Below are positions 25,867 through 35,418 of a stretch of DNA of 57,923 nucleotides, piece after piece. The position numbers and the translations under genes were made by a program. The number at the start of each line of letters is the position of its first letter. Within the stretch, counting starts at the first letter, position 1. The notes beneath the pieces are model-generated. The model had not been told where the DNA came from. It did not search any database and was given only the letters and a program-made list of their open reading frames with translations. The DNA comes from Sphingomonadales bacterium (GTDB lineage Bacteria; Pseudomonadota; Alphaproteobacteria; Sphingomonadales; Sphingomonadaceae). Where the stretch lies: NCBI GenBank assembly GCA_018971065.1, contig JAGWVC010000009.1, positions 1 to 57,923 of the forward strand, written 5' to 3'.

Positions 25867-26582
25867 CAGTGCCGTGCCATCGCGCCGCCATCGACCCACA
25901 GGCCGTGGCCCGACATGAACCGCGCATCGTCGCTGCACAGGAAGGCGACGACATCGGCGATGTCCTGCGGCTGGCCGAGGCGGCGCAGCGGCGCCTTGTT
26001 TTCCCAGAACGTCTTGTATTCGGGCATCTGCTCGAAGGCGGGTGCGGTCATCGGCGTGGCGATCGCGCCGGGCTGGACGCAGTTGGCGGTGACGCCGAAT
26101 GGCCCCAGTTCCGCCGCCACCGATCGGGTGAAGCCCAGCACCGCGTGCTTGGACGCGGAATAGGCGCACAGGCCCTCGTCGCCGTAGGACGAGGTGGTGG
26201 AGCCGATGGTGACGATGCGCCCGTTGCCGGCGGCCTTGAGATGCGGCACTGCATCGCGGACCAGACGGAACACGGCGACGAGATTGACCTCCAGCACACG
26301 CAGGAAATAGGCATCGTCGTGGCCTTCGAGCGCATGGAACGCACTGATTCCGGCGCAAGGCACCAGCGTGTCGAGGCCCCCCATTGCCGCCACGGCGCGT
26401 GCCACCAGATCGGCATTGGCGTTCGCAGCGGTAAGGTCGCCAAGGAAATCGACCTCGCCCTTCACGTCGGCGGTGAACACCCGCGCACCGTCGGCGCGAA
26501 GGCGTGCGGCAACGGCGGTACCGATGCCCGATCCTGCGCCGGTAACGATGGCCCTGCGGCCGAAGAGGCGCCCGGCGCTCAT
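25866..26582 (-). CDS. SDR family oxidoreductase
   Basis: 238 residues. Textbook cofactor motif TGAGSGIG, CAGI in the NNAG position, catalytic Ser in IGSTTSS and YSASK. Ends with SGHGLWVDGG. The ATG overlaps the stop of the MDR gene (ATGA) and its stop overlaps the EthD start, so the three are tightly coupled. Likely NAD(P)-dependent alcohol dehydrogenase or ketoreductase; substrate unknown. Confidence 0.9.
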   Translation of the reverse strand: MSAGRLFGRRAIVTGAGSGIGTAVAARLRADGARVFTADVKGEVDFLGDLTAANANADLVARAVAAMGGLDTLVPCAGISAFHALEGHDDAYFLRVLEVNLVAVFRLVRDAVPHLKAAGNGRIVTIGSTTSSYGDEGLCAYSASKHAVLGFTRSVAAELGPFGVTANCVQPGAIATPMTAPAFEQMPEYKTFWENKAPLRRLGQPQDIADVVAFLCSDDARFMSGHGLWVDGGAMARH

Positions 26583-27586
26583 GCGATCTGCAACACCAGC
26601 TTGCCGGTGTTCGCACCGGTGAACAGCCGCATGAACGCGGCGTAGGCGTTTTCGAGGCCGTGCTGCACATCCTCGTCGATGCGCAGGCGGCCTTCGGCCA
26701 TCCACTGCGCCATCACCGCGCCGGCCTCGCCGAACTGCGGGGCATAGTCCATGATCAGGAAGCCGTGGATCGTGGCCTGCTGGGTCAGCACCGGCCAGAG
26801 GTTGCGAATCCCGTGCTTCTCGACCGCGTTGTACTCGCTGATCAGCCCGCACAGCACGATGCGGGCATGCTTGGCAAGGTTGAGCATCTCGGCGTCCATC
26901 ACATCGCCGCCGACGTTCTCGAACACCATGTTGACGCCATCGGGCGCTGCGGCGCGGATTTCGGCCGACAGCTCGGCCACCGACTTGTTCTTGTAGTCGA
27001 TCGCGACATCGTAGCCGTAATCCTCGGTCAGCCGCCGGCACTTCTCCGCCCCGCCGGCAATGCCGATCACGCGGCAACCGGCGATCCTGCCGATCTGGCC
27101 GACCGCCGAGCCGACCGCGCCGGCCGCACCCGAAACCAGCAGCACTTCGCCCGGCTGCGGCTTGGCCACTTCGAGGAGGCCGAAGTATGCGGTGAGGCCG
27201 ACAGCGCCCATCGCCGACAGGAAGCGCGACGGCGTATCGACCTGGCCGATGTCGATCTGCATGGTGAAACCACCGGCCTGGTTGACCGAGTAATCTTCCA
27301 GCGCGTTCAGCCCCATCACCCAGTCGCCGGGCTGGAAATCGGCCGAGTCGGAACTGTGAACCACGCCGATCGTGGAGGCGCGCACCGGATCGCCCAGCGC
27401 GATCGGCGGCATGTAGCTGGGGGCGTCGTCCATCCAGCCGCGCTGGGCCGGATCGAGCGAGCAGAAGTGGTTGCGCACCACGAAGCCGCCAGGCGGCGGC
27501 GCCGGGATCGGGCTTTCGGCCAGCACGAAATCCTCGGGAACGGGGGTGCCGACCGGGCGGCGCATCAGCAGGAAGCGGCGGTTCAT
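26579..27586 (-). CDS. MDR-family NADP-dependent reductase (PTGR/LTB4-DH-like)
   Basis: 335 residues, zinc-free medium-chain reductase. N-terminal ADH_N_2-type opening MNRRFLLMRRPVGTPVPEDF, nucleotide-binding VSGAAGAVGSAVGQ, and NLWPVLTQQATIHGFLIMDY near the end, typical of prostaglandin/leukotriene reductases and curcumin reductase, which reduce alpha,beta-unsaturated ketones. GAGAGAGG precedes the ATG. First gene of its operon, divergent from a TonB receptor at 27749. Paralogues at 31779 and 41743. Confidence 0.9.
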   Translation of the reverse strand: MNRRFLLMRRPVGTPVPEDFVLAESPIPAPPPGGFVVRNHFCSLDPAQRGWMDDAPSYMPPIALGDPVRASTIGVVHSSDSADFQPGDWVMGLNALEDYSVNQAGGFTMQIDIGQVDTPSRFLSAMGAVGLTAYFGLLEVAKPQPGEVLLVSGAAGAVGSAVGQIGRIAGCRVIGIAGGAEKCRRLTEDYGYDVAIDYKNKSVAELSAEIRAAAPDGVNMVFENVGGDVMDAEMLNLAKHARIVLCGLISEYNAVEKHGIRNLWPVLTQQATIHGFLIMDYAPQFGEAGAVMAQWMAEGRLRIDEDVQHGLENAYAAFMRLFTGANTGKLVLQIA

Positions 27587-27748
27587 GGGTTCGGACCTCT
27601 CTCGACCGTCAAGCCACGACAGTCGCGCCTGCGGGGTGGCGGCGCACCTGTGACATTTGGCAGTTAAGGTCGATCGCCAATTCATTGCATACAATGCCTG
27701 TCGGTAGTCAGCGATCGCTCGCACACCGGCCAGGGAGAGTTTGTCATC

Positions 27749-30094
27749 ATGCGTAACGCCTTCAGCCGCAGCGTGGCCATTGCCGCGCTTTCCACCACCG
27801 CCATCATCGGTATCGCCACGCCCGCCTTCGCGCAGGACGCGAAGCCCGAGGCCACGGCGCCCGACGCCGGCGAGATCATCGTGTCGGCCCGTCGCCGCGA
27901 TGAAACGCTGCAGTCGACCCCGGTGGCGATCACCGCGGTCAATACCGCGATGCTGGAAGCCAAGGCGGCGGTGAACATCGGTGATCTTCAGGGCGCGGCG
28001 CCGGGCCTGCTGATCACCCAGCAGAATTCGGGCGCGCAGGCGGCCAACATCTCGATCCGTGGCCTGACCTATGCCGACATCGAGAAGTCGCAGACCCCGA
28101 CCGTGGGCGTGGTGGTCGATGGCATCACCATCGGCACCAACACCGGCCAGCTCCAGGACGCGTTCGACATCGCGCAGATCGAAGTGCTGCGCGGGCCGCA
28201 GGGCACGCTGTTCGGCGCCAACACCATCGGCGGCGTCGTCAACATCCAGCGTTCCAAGCCGACCATGCAGACCGGCTTCAAGGGTGAGTTCACCTACGGC
28301 CAGTGGAACACCTGGTCGGGCAAGGCGATCGCCAACTTCGGCGACGGCAGCACCTGGGGCGTCAAGCTGTGGTACTTCCACAACCAGACCGATGGCTTCT
28401 ATAACAACGTCACGTTGAAGAAGAGCGCCGGCTGGAGCAAGGCCGACAGCATGGGCGGCAGCGTGCTGTTCAAGCCCGCCGGTTCGGACTTCGACGCGCA
28501 GCTTACCGTCGAGAACGTGATCCAGAGCTTCGATCCGGTTGTCGCCAACATCGCCAAGACGGGTGAGGTGTTCTGCGCATTCGAGCCCGCGCAGGAATGC
28601 AACCGCAACTCGACCACCGACATCTACACGGTGTTCAACGCCGCTGCCGACAGCCACTACCATGCGCCTGACGCGACGCTGACGATGAACTATCAGCTCG
28701 GCTCGGTGAAGCTCAGCTCGATCACCGGCTGGCGCCACAGCCGCGAAGAGCAGACTCAGGACTTCGATGGCTCGTCGGCCGACCTGTACTACGTCGATCG
28801 CCGCCAGCACTACACCCAGTGGAGCCAGGAACTGCGCGCCGCCGGCAACCTGTTCCACGGCTTCGACTACGTCGTCGGCGGCTACTACTTCAAGTCGAAC
28901 TATGACCTGACGCAGTGGTCGCGCGTGTTCGGCTTCGCGCCGACCACCCCGCCGACCCTGTTCGACAAGAACGCGCAGCACGTCGAGGGCAAGACCGAGA
29001 GCTATGCGCTGTTCGGCGACTTCAACTGGGCGATCATGGACAAGGTCCGCCTGTCGTTCGGCGGCCGCTACAGCCACGACAACAAGCAGCTCTACAACGG
29101 CTTCGCGCCGGGCGTGCTGGTCGATCCGGCCAGCGTCTCGCTCAGCAAGTTCGCCGCAGTGGGCACCGGCAACGCCAGCTTCAACAAGTTCACGCCGAAA
29201 GTGGGCCTCGATTACCGCCCGAACCGCGACGTGATGCTCTATGCAAGCTGGTCGCGCGGTTATCGTTCGGGCGGCTTCAGCCCGCGCGCTGCCACCGCCG
29301 CCACCGCCAGCACGCCGTTCCAGCCGGAAACCGTCGATGCCTTCGAAATCGGTGCGAAGCTGGCCACGCCGGATCACAAGCTCGAGGTCAACCTTGCGGG
29401 CTACATTTCCGACTACAAGAACATGCAGCAGAACCTGACCGTCCCCGGCGGCCCCACCGGCAACCAGACGATCACCGGCAACGTTCCGGGCGGCGCGATC
29501 ATCAAGGGCATCGAAGGCGACTTCACCCTGCGCCTCGCCGAAGGCCTGCGCATCACCGGTTCGGCCGCGATCATGGACTCGCACTTCCGCAACTTCGTGA
29601 CCTGCGGCGTCTATGGCGGCACCGGCACACTGGCCGCCAACACCTGCGGTGCGGCCGGTCTGGTCCAGTTCGACTATTCGAAGAACAACCTGATCTATGC
29701 GCCGAAGTTCACCGGCTCGCTGAACGCCGAATACACGGTGCCGACCAGCTTCGGCAAGGTCGTCAGCTCGATCGGCTGGCGCCACATCAGCCCGTATGAC
29801 GAGCAGCTTTCGGTCCAGTCCACCACCGACGTCAAGAACGCCGGCGGCCAGGTCACGCTGGTCAATGTCAACGGCAACGACAGCCGCGTGCGCACCGTCA
29901 CGCAGGACCTGATCGATGCCAGCGTCACCTTCGATTTCAAGCTTGCCAGTGCCGATGCCTACTTCCGCGTGTTCGGTCGCAACCTTGCCGATACCCGCAC
30001 CACCACCCACGCGTTCACCGTGGCGGGCCTGTGGTCGTTCGGCATGGGCCTGGAGCCGCGCACCTGGGGCGCCACCGTGGGCGTGAAGTTCTGA
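27749..30094 (+). CDS. TonB-dependent outer-membrane receptor
   Basis: 781 residues. Signal peptide (ending AFAQD), TonB-box-like GEIIVSARRR, plug signature IEVLRGPQGTLFGANTIGG and a barrel ending ...TVGVKF. The 162-base gap upstream holds TGACATTTGGCAGT (27651-27664), at best a half of the operator-like sites seen elsewhere. Same subfamily as the receptors at 9909 and 32927, so probably carries a related hydrophobic substrate. A strong hairpin follows before the SDR gene. Confidence 0.93.
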   Translation: MRNAFSRSVAIAALSTTAIIGIATPAFAQDAKPEATAPDAGEIIVSARRRDETLQSTPVAITAVNTAMLEAKAAVNIGDLQGAAPGLLITQQNSGAQAANISIRGLTYADIEKSQTPTVGVVVDGITIGTNTGQLQDAFDIAQIEVLRGPQGTLFGANTIGGVVNIQRSKPTMQTGFKGEFTYGQWNTWSGKAIANFGDGSTWGVKLWYFHNQTDGFYNNVTLKKSAGWSKADSMGGSVLFKPAGSDFDAQLTVENVIQSFDPVVANIAKTGEVFCAFEPAQECNRNSTTDIYTVFNAAADSHYHAPDATLTMNYQLGSVKLSSITGWRHSREEQTQDFDGSSADLYYVDRRQHYTQWSQELRAAGNLFHGFDYVVGGYYFKSNYDLTQWSRVFGFAPTTPPTLFDKNAQHVEGKTESYALFGDFNWAIMDKVRLSFGGRYSHDNKQLYNGFAPGVLVDPASVSLSKFAAVGTGNASFNKFTPKVGLDYRPNRDVMLYASWSRGYRSGGFSPRAATAATASTPFQPETVDAFEIGAKLATPDHKLEVNLAGYISDYKNMQQNLTVPGGPTGNQTITGNVPGGAIIKGIEGDFTLRLAEGLRITGSAAIMDSHFRNFVTCGVYGGTGTLAANTCGAAGLVQFDYSKNNLIYAPKFTGSLNAEYTVPTSFGKVVSSIGWRHISPYDEQLSVQSTTDVKNAGGQVTLVNVNGNDSRVRTVTQDLIDASVTFDFKLASADAYFRVFGRNLADTRTTTHAFTVAGLWSFGMGLEPRTWGATVGVKF

Positions 30095-30122
30095 TCCACC
30101 GGATGTAAAGTCCACCCTTGCC

Positions 30123-30162
30123 GGGGGCGCGGTCGGGATTTCCGGCCGCGCCCCCTTCTTTT
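30123..30162 (+). terminator. Intrinsic terminator / attenuator after TonB receptor
   Basis: Arms GGGGGCGCGG (30123-30132) and CCGCGCCCCC (30146-30155), then TTCTTTTC. It ends only a few bases before the AGGAG and ATG of the SDR, so it may also limit that gene's expression. Confidence 0.8.
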
Positions 30163-30174
30163 CAGGAGAACATG

Positions 30175-30954
30175 ATGGCACGCTTGAACGGAAAGATCGC
30201 GTTGATCACGGGGGGCGCCTCGGTGCCGGGGCTGGGCAGCAGCACCGCGATCCGTTTCGCCCAGGAAGGCGCGACGGTATTCATCACCGACCGCGATGCC
30301 GCCGGGGCCGAGACGGTTGCGGCGGGCATCCGCGCTGCCGGCGGGCAGGCGACGGCGCTGGCGCACGACGTTACCAGCGAGGCTGACTGGGACCGGGTGA
30401 TGGCCGCGATCGAGGCGGCGCATGGCCGGCTCGACGTGCTGGTCAACAACGCCGGCATCGCCGTGCTGCGGATGATCGAGGACTTCACCACCGACGACTG
30501 GATGTTGCAGAACCGGGTCAACCTCGACAGCGTGTTCTATGGTTCCAAGCGGGCGGTTCTGGCGATGCGCAAGGCGATTGCCGCCGGAGCGCAGCAGGGC
30601 GGCTCGATCATCAACATCTCGTCAGTGGCGGGGATCGCCGGGGTGCCCGGCTGTGCCGCCTATGCCGCGGCCAAGGGCGGGGTGCGGCTGTTCTCGAAGG
30701 TCATCGCGATGGAATGCGCGAAGGAGCAGATCCGCTGCAACACCGTCCACCCCGGCATGATCCTGACCAACATGCAGGGCGTGGCGGCAGAGGACAACGC
30801 CGACAATTACGATGCCACGCTGGCGCTGGTGCCGATGGGCTACATGGGCGATCCGCTGGACATCGCCAACATGAACCTGTTCCTGGCCTCCGACGAATCG
30901 CGCTACATCACCGGCGCCGAAATGGTGGTCGATGGCGGCATGATGGCGCACTGA
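30175..30954 (+). CDS. SDR family oxidoreductase
   Basis: 259 residues. Cofactor motif TGGASVPGLGSS has an insertion compared with TGxxxGxG; NNAG is exact, catalytic ISSVAG and YAAAK follow, then CNTVHPGMILTNM and TGAEMVVDGG. Two ATGs lie side by side (30172 and 30175); the second has the better distance from AGGAG. It follows a TonB receptor and its hairpin. Confidence 0.9.
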   Translation: MARLNGKIALITGGASVPGLGSSTAIRFAQEGATVFITDRDAAGAETVAAGIRAAGGQATALAHDVTSEADWDRVMAAIEAAHGRLDVLVNNAGIAVLRMIEDFTTDDWMLQNRVNLDSVFYGSKRAVLAMRKAIAAGAQQGGSIINISSVAGIAGVPGCAAYAAAKGGVRLFSKVIAMECAKEQIRCNTVHPGMILTNMQGVAAEDNADNYDATLALVPMGYMGDPLDIANMNLFLASDESRYITGAEMVVDGGMMAH

Positions 30955-30975
30955 TGACGGGGCAGGGAAAGCGGT

Positions 30976-31779
30976 TCAGGCCGCTTTCCCTGCAACCCAG
31001 CGGATCGCGTTTTCCACCAGTTGGCGATAGTGCGGGCTATCGTAAGTCGCCGGTCCGTCGCCCGGTTGCAGATAGACGAGGCGGCTTGCCAGTACCTGTT
31101 TGGCCCAGCCGATCACGGCGCTGCCCTCGGGATGCTCCCAGCCGTCATTGCAGAACATCCGCCCGCTGACGGCGAGGTCGGCCGACCAGAACGCATCGCG
31201 GGTGAAGCTGGCCGATGAGCGCAGCAGCGGCGTGGCACCGTCGGGGAAGGTGGGGCACAAGTACAGTTCGTCGGTCAGTTCGAAACTCTCGGGCAGGCCC
31301 GCCGTCACCGGATGCCCCGCCATCACGCTGACCTGGTGAGTCACGTCATGGCGATAACCGCTGTCGGGCCATGCGGCGCCTCGCACGGTGCCGGGGTGAT
31401 AGAGAAACTGCCCGCCCAGCCACTCATGGTATTCGGTCCAGGTCGGCCATCCCGCCAGCGCATGATGCAGCGCCACCACGCCCTTGCCCTGTTCCAGCAG
31501 CGCGCGAAACCCGGCCTTCAGCGCCGGTGTCGGCTCGCGATAGAGCGGCGCGCCCGCCTCCGCCTCGAAATCCAGCCCCGGCATGTCGTAAAGCACCAGC
31601 GCGTCGAACCCGCGCATCGCCTCGGGGTTCATCAGCAGCGCGGCGGCGGGCTGATCCACCATCGTCGCGGCAATGCCGTCCATGCTCTGGAACACGGCAT
31701 CGAACGCGGTGCGGTCGAACGGATGGCCGCGCACCGCCACCAGGCACTGCAACGGCGCGCGATGGCGGATGATCGGCAT
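30976..31779 (-). CDS. ThuA-like (glutamine-amidotransferase-fold) protein
   Basis: 267 residues of the ThuA family: RGHPFDRTAFDAVF, FDALVLYDMPG, the hallmark GVVALHHALAGWPTWTEYHEWLGG, and HPVTAGLPESFELTDELY. ThuA-like proteins occur in carbohydrate catabolism and as domains of secreted enzymes; biochemical role is poorly known. No signal peptide is seen. Coupled to an MDR gene by TGATG. In this context it may act on a glycoside or polyol moiety, but that is a guess. Confidence 0.85.
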   Translation of the reverse strand: MPIIRHRAPLQCLVAVRGHPFDRTAFDAVFQSMDGIAATMVDQPAAALLMNPEAMRGFDALVLYDMPGLDFEAEAGAPLYREPTPALKAGFRALLEQGKGVVALHHALAGWPTWTEYHEWLGGQFLYHPGTVRGAAWPDSGYRHDVTHQVSVMAGHPVTAGLPESFELTDELYLCPTFPDGATPLLRSSASFTRDAFWSADLAVSGRMFCNDGWEHPEGSAVIGWAKQVLASRLVYLQPGDGPATYDSPHYRQLVENAIRWVAGKAA

Positions 31780-32789
31780 CAGTCGGCCACCTTCACCAGC
31801 ACCTTGCCGATGGCGCCGCCGCGCAGCATCCGGTCATAGGCGGTCAGCACGTTATCAATGCCCACAGTCTCGTCGAACGGCATCGCCAGCGTGCCCGCAT
31901 CGTGCCAGGCGCGCAGTTGCGGCAGGAATTCGGCGCCGCGATGCAGGAAATCGGGGATGAAGAACCCCTCGATGCGCAGCCGCCGCATCAGCACCTGATC
32001 GAACCGGGCGGGGCCGGGCAGGGGGGCGTCGCGGTCATAGGCGGCGACCATCCCGCACACCGCGACGCGCCCGTAATGCGCCATGTTGGGCAGCACCGCA
32101 TCGAGCAGCGGCCCGCCGACATTGTCGAAATAGGCGTGAACGCCGCCCTCGATCTTCGCCAGCGCGGCGGCGACGTCCTGCCCCCGATAGTCGATCGCCA
32201 CATCCACGCCGAGTTCGTCGCGCAGCCATGCGCACTTCGCCGGGCCGCCGGCGATGCCGATGACGCGGGCGCCAAGGTTGCGCCCCACCTGGCAGGCCAG
32301 GCTGCCGGTGGCCCCGGCGGCGGCGGATACCACCAGCCATTCGCCCGGCTGCACCTTCGCCACCTCCCGCACGCCGACCAGCGCGGTCCAGGCGTTCATG
32401 CCCAGCGCGCCGAAATGCTGGCGCGGATCGGGCAGGGTATCGTCCACCACTTCCAGCCCGGCAAGATCGGGCGTGACGGTGGAGAATTCGGCCCATTGCC
32501 CGAAGCCGCGCACCAATGCGCCCGTCGGAAATCGCGCGTCACGGCTTTCGCTGACGCGGCCCAGCACCAGCCCGATCATCGGCTGGCCCAGCGGCAGCGG
32601 TGGCTGATAGCCGTCAGTGCGCGGCCCCATCCACATCCGCGTGCCGGCATCCATCGACAGCCATTGCGCCGCCACGCGCACCTCGCCGTCCGCCAGCGGC
32701 GCCAGCGCGGCGGTTTGCAGGCTGAGCGCCTCGGCAAAGGCATTGCCTTGCGGGTGGCGGTCCAGCCGCCAGAAGCGGTTCTGTGTCAT
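31779..32789 (-). CDS. MDR-family NADP-dependent reductase (PTGR-like)
   Basis: 336 residues. Same family as the enzymes at 26579 and 41743 but more divergent: SMDAGTRMWMG for the substrate-loop region, SAAAGATGSLACQ nucleotide site, YFDNVGGPLLDAVLP and LMRRLRIEGFFIPD. Likely reduces an activated C=C bond with NADPH. AAGGAGAG precedes the ATG. It lies downstream of a TonB receptor and a hairpin, and its stop overlaps the ThuA start. Confidence 0.88.
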   Translation of the reverse strand: MTQNRFWRLDRHPQGNAFAEALSLQTAALAPLADGEVRVAAQWLSMDAGTRMWMGPRTDGYQPPLPLGQPMIGLVLGRVSESRDARFPTGALVRGFGQWAEFSTVTPDLAGLEVVDDTLPDPRQHFGALGMNAWTALVGVREVAKVQPGEWLVVSAAAGATGSLACQVGRNLGARVIGIAGGPAKCAWLRDELGVDVAIDYRGQDVAAALAKIEGGVHAYFDNVGGPLLDAVLPNMAHYGRVAVCGMVAAYDRDAPLPGPARFDQVLMRRLRIEGFFIPDFLHRGAEFLPQLRAWHDAGTLAMPFDETVGIDNVLTAYDRMLRGGAIGKVLVKVAD

Positions 32790-32872
32790 GTCGCTCTCTC
32801 CTTGCCGCGCAGAGTGCCCCAGCCCGCGCTACATACCACCTGTCCATTGTCCGAGGTCGCCCGCAAGCACCA

Positions 32873-32902
32873 ACGCCCGCCTCCCCGAAGGGAAGCGGGC
32901 GT
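32873..32902 (-). terminator. Hairpin after TonB receptor
   Basis: Arms ACGCCCGC (32873-32880) and GCGGGCGT (32895-32902) with inner TCCC/GGGA pairing. No proper T-run follows on the minus strand, so it is a transcript-end or stabilising structure between receptor and MDR gene. Confidence 0.6.
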
Positions 32903-32926
32903 CGTGCCTGAACCGGAATGGCCGGA

Positions 32927-35263
32927 TCAGAATTCGGTCTGCAGTTCCAGGCCCCAGGTGCGGTTGGGCACGCGGTCGCCGAACCAGAACGGCCCGGCAT
33001 AGCTGGAACGGACCACCCGGCCGCCGCCGTGGAATGCATCGCTGACGAACGCCGACAGCTTGTATTCCTTGGTGCCCTCGAAATGGCCGGTCCAGGTGAT
33101 CGAGCCATCGACCGAGGTGTGCGCCGGGATGATCTCGCGGTGCTGGCCGGACCAGTCCACGCTCGATTCGGTGGCATAGTGATCGACGTACTTGACGTTG
33201 CTGCCCAGCATCAGCGTGTTGCCGTGGCCAAGATCGAACGTGTAGTCGCCGCCCAGGCTGAAGTTCCACTTCGGCGCATAGCGAAGCTGCTTGCTGGCGC
33301 TGAGGTCGTTGCCGTTCTGGTCGAGGAACTGCAGGTACTTTGCGCTGAGGTAGCCGCCCGAACCGAAGAAGTGCAGTTCCGGAATCGGCCGGTACTGCGC
33401 CTCGACCTCGACCCCGCGGAAGCGCGCCTTGCCCGCGTTCTCGACGAAGGTGATCGTCGATGCCGGGTTCAGCGGGTTGGTGCGGATCTGGTCTTCCTGC
33501 TTGTTCTTGTAGTCGGTCTGGAACACCGTCAGGTTGAACAGCGCCTTGTTGTCGGCGAACTTGGTGCGCAGGCCCAGTTCGTAGTTATCGACGGTTTCAG
33601 GCTGGTACGGCCCGATCGTCTGCGGCAGCGAGCCGGGACGGCCGTTCCACCCGCCCGAACGGAACCCGCGCGACCACGAGGCATAGACCATGATGTCCTT
33701 GGCCAGGTTCTGGTCGATCGACACGCGCGGGGTGAAGCGGTTGAACGCCAGATGCGGGTTGCGGCACGGCGCGTAAGTCGAGTTCGGATCGGGGCAGTGG
33801 AACGCCGGCACGGTGTAGGGCGCCGGCTTGTCGACGTGGAAGTCCTTGGTCTCGTGCGTGTAGCGGCCGCCCAGCGTGATGCGGGTGTTCGGCGTCACCT
33901 TCCAGTAGGTTTCGGCGAAGGCGGCATAGGACTTGGCGGTCTGCCCGGCGTTGAAGGTATCGACCAGGTTGGCCGGGTTCTGCGTGGCATCGGCGATGTA
34001 GACGTTTTGCACGTCCAGCGCATAAGTGGACTGGAAGTAGTACAGCCCGGCGACGATGTTGAACAGGCCGTCGAAGCTGGTGTCCACCCGCAGTTCCTGG
34101 CTGAACTGGTTGCCGTGCAGGTGGCGCACCGGATGGAAGAACGGCGTGCCGGGGGCGATGGCATCGCCCATGTTGTCGATGTCCAGGCTGTCCTTGTTCT
34201 TCATGTAGCCGGTGACCGACGAAATGGTGAACTTGTCGGCCTTGTACTTCAGGTTGGCGGTGACATTGTCGCCATCCAGCGGTGCCGAGAACGGCACGCC
34301 ACCGAACGAGGCGCGATAGCCGCTCGCTTCATAGGCGGCCTGGTGGTTGCTGAAGCACAGGCCGACGACGCAGGCCAACTCGTTCAGCGGGTTGGTGGGG
34401 TCCGACGACTTGTACGACATGTTGACCGGGTTCGGGTAATGCGACCGGTCCTTCATGTGTTCATAGGTGACCAGCGCCTCGAAATTCGGCGACGGCGTGA
34501 ACAGCAGCGAGCCCTGCACGTCGAGCCGCTTGATGCCCTGTTCGGGCCGGCCGGTGGCGGCATCGTAAGTGAAGCTGTTGCCGTTGTTCGAGAAGATCGC
34601 CAGCTTGGCGGCCAGCACGTCCTTGATCAGCGGCGCGTTGAGGATCGCCTTGAAGTCATGGCGATCGTACGAACCGACGGTAGCCGACAGCTTGGCGCCC
34701 CATTCGCCGGTGGGGCGGGCGCGCTTGATGTTGATGATGCCGCCCACGGTGTTGCGGCCGAACAGCGTGCCCTGCGGGCCGCGCAGCACTTCGACCGACT
34801 CGACGTCGAACATGTCGACCAGCGCGCCGGTGTTCGAGGCAAGGAACACGCCGTCGATCGAGGTGGCGACGGCGGGCTCGAACGAGCGCTCGATGTCGGC
34901 AAAGCTGATGCCGCGGATCGAGGCCGAAAGCGTCGCGCCTGAATACTGGACCTGGCCAAGCTGGACGTTGGGGATGTACTTGGCGACCGCGCGGATGTCC
35001 GGCACGAAGCGGGTTTCCAGCGCCTTGCCGCTGATCGCGGAAACCGCCAGCGGCACGCTCTGCACGTCCTCGACGCGCTTGCGGGCGGTGACGGTGATGA
35101 CATCGATGCCGCCGTTGTCGGCGGTGTCGGCAGCGTCTGCCTTCGCCTGCTGGGCCAGCGCGGGCGTTGCCGCCAGGCAGGTGGCGGCCAGCGCGGCCAG
35201 GCGCACGGCGGCAATCATCGTGGAACGCGGGCGCAAGCGGCCCGCGACGGCAGCATAGGCCAT
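32927..35263 (-). CDS. TonB-dependent outer-membrane receptor
   Basis: 778 residues. Signal peptide with a longish N-region (MAYAAVAGRLRPRSTM, hydrophobic core, ending ALAQQ), TonB-box-like IDVITVTARKR, plug signature VEVLRGPQGTLFGRNTVGG, barrel ending ...LELQTEF. The start at 35263 has GGGGAGAGAGAG upstream. Its promoter gap carries the perfect palindrome GGCAGTACTGCC (site C). Probably the entry gene for the MDR and ThuA genes downstream. Confidence 0.92.
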   Translation of the reverse strand: MAYAAVAGRLRPRSTMIAAVRLAALAATCLAATPALAQQAKADAADTADNGGIDVITVTARKRVEDVQSVPLAVSAISGKALETRFVPDIRAVAKYIPNVQLGQVQYSGATLSASIRGISFADIERSFEPAVATSIDGVFLASNTGALVDMFDVESVEVLRGPQGTLFGRNTVGGIINIKRARPTGEWGAKLSATVGSYDRHDFKAILNAPLIKDVLAAKLAIFSNNGNSFTYDAATGRPEQGIKRLDVQGSLLFTPSPNFEALVTYEHMKDRSHYPNPVNMSYKSSDPTNPLNELACVVGLCFSNHQAAYEASGYRASFGGVPFSAPLDGDNVTANLKYKADKFTISSVTGYMKNKDSLDIDNMGDAIAPGTPFFHPVRHLHGNQFSQELRVDTSFDGLFNIVAGLYYFQSTYALDVQNVYIADATQNPANLVDTFNAGQTAKSYAAFAETYWKVTPNTRITLGGRYTHETKDFHVDKPAPYTVPAFHCPDPNSTYAPCRNPHLAFNRFTPRVSIDQNLAKDIMVYASWSRGFRSGGWNGRPGSLPQTIGPYQPETVDNYELGLRTKFADNKALFNLTVFQTDYKNKQEDQIRTNPLNPASTITFVENAGKARFRGVEVEAQYRPIPELHFFGSGGYLSAKYLQFLDQNGNDLSASKQLRYAPKWNFSLGGDYTFDLGHGNTLMLGSNVKYVDHYATESSVDWSGQHREIIPAHTSVDGSITWTGHFEGTKEYKLSAFVSDAFHGGGRVVRSSYAGPFWFGDRVPNRTWGLELQTEF

Positions 35264-35350
35264 CTCTCTCTCCCCATTGGTGGTCCGGCGGTTCAATGCC
35301 GCGGTGGATGCGGTGAGCCGGTGCGAACGGGGTAGAAAGAGTAGGGAACG

Positions 35351-35372
35351 GGCAGTACTGCCTTTTTTGTCA
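35351..35372. promoter_or_regulatory. Operator-like site C (perfect palindrome)
   Basis: GGCAGTACTGCC is a perfect 12-base palindrome followed on the plus strand by TTTTTTGTCA; read towards the receptor gene it is TGACAAAAAA-GGCAGTACTGCC. It matches site A at 22 of 28 positions counted by hand, including GTTC beyond the core. It lies 88 bases upstream of the receptor start. Confidence 0.6.
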
Positions 35373-35418
35373 GGAGTGCCCGTTTCCTATCACAAGTGTC
35401 AGGTTTTCGACTTTCCTG

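Noticed and set aside
27650..27664. TGACATTTGGCAGT before the receptor at 27749 as a fifth operator site
   Set aside because: Only a half-site and a shorter A/T spacer; the second half GGTC does not match.
26579..30181. Very long open frame on the minus strand antisense to the TonB receptor (about 1200 codons)
   Set aside because: It joins the real MDR gene in frame with a stretch opposite the receptor. The upstream part is Arg/His/Gly-rich low-complexity sequence typical of antisense frames in GC-rich DNA, and the MDR has its own ATG and ribosome site at 27586.
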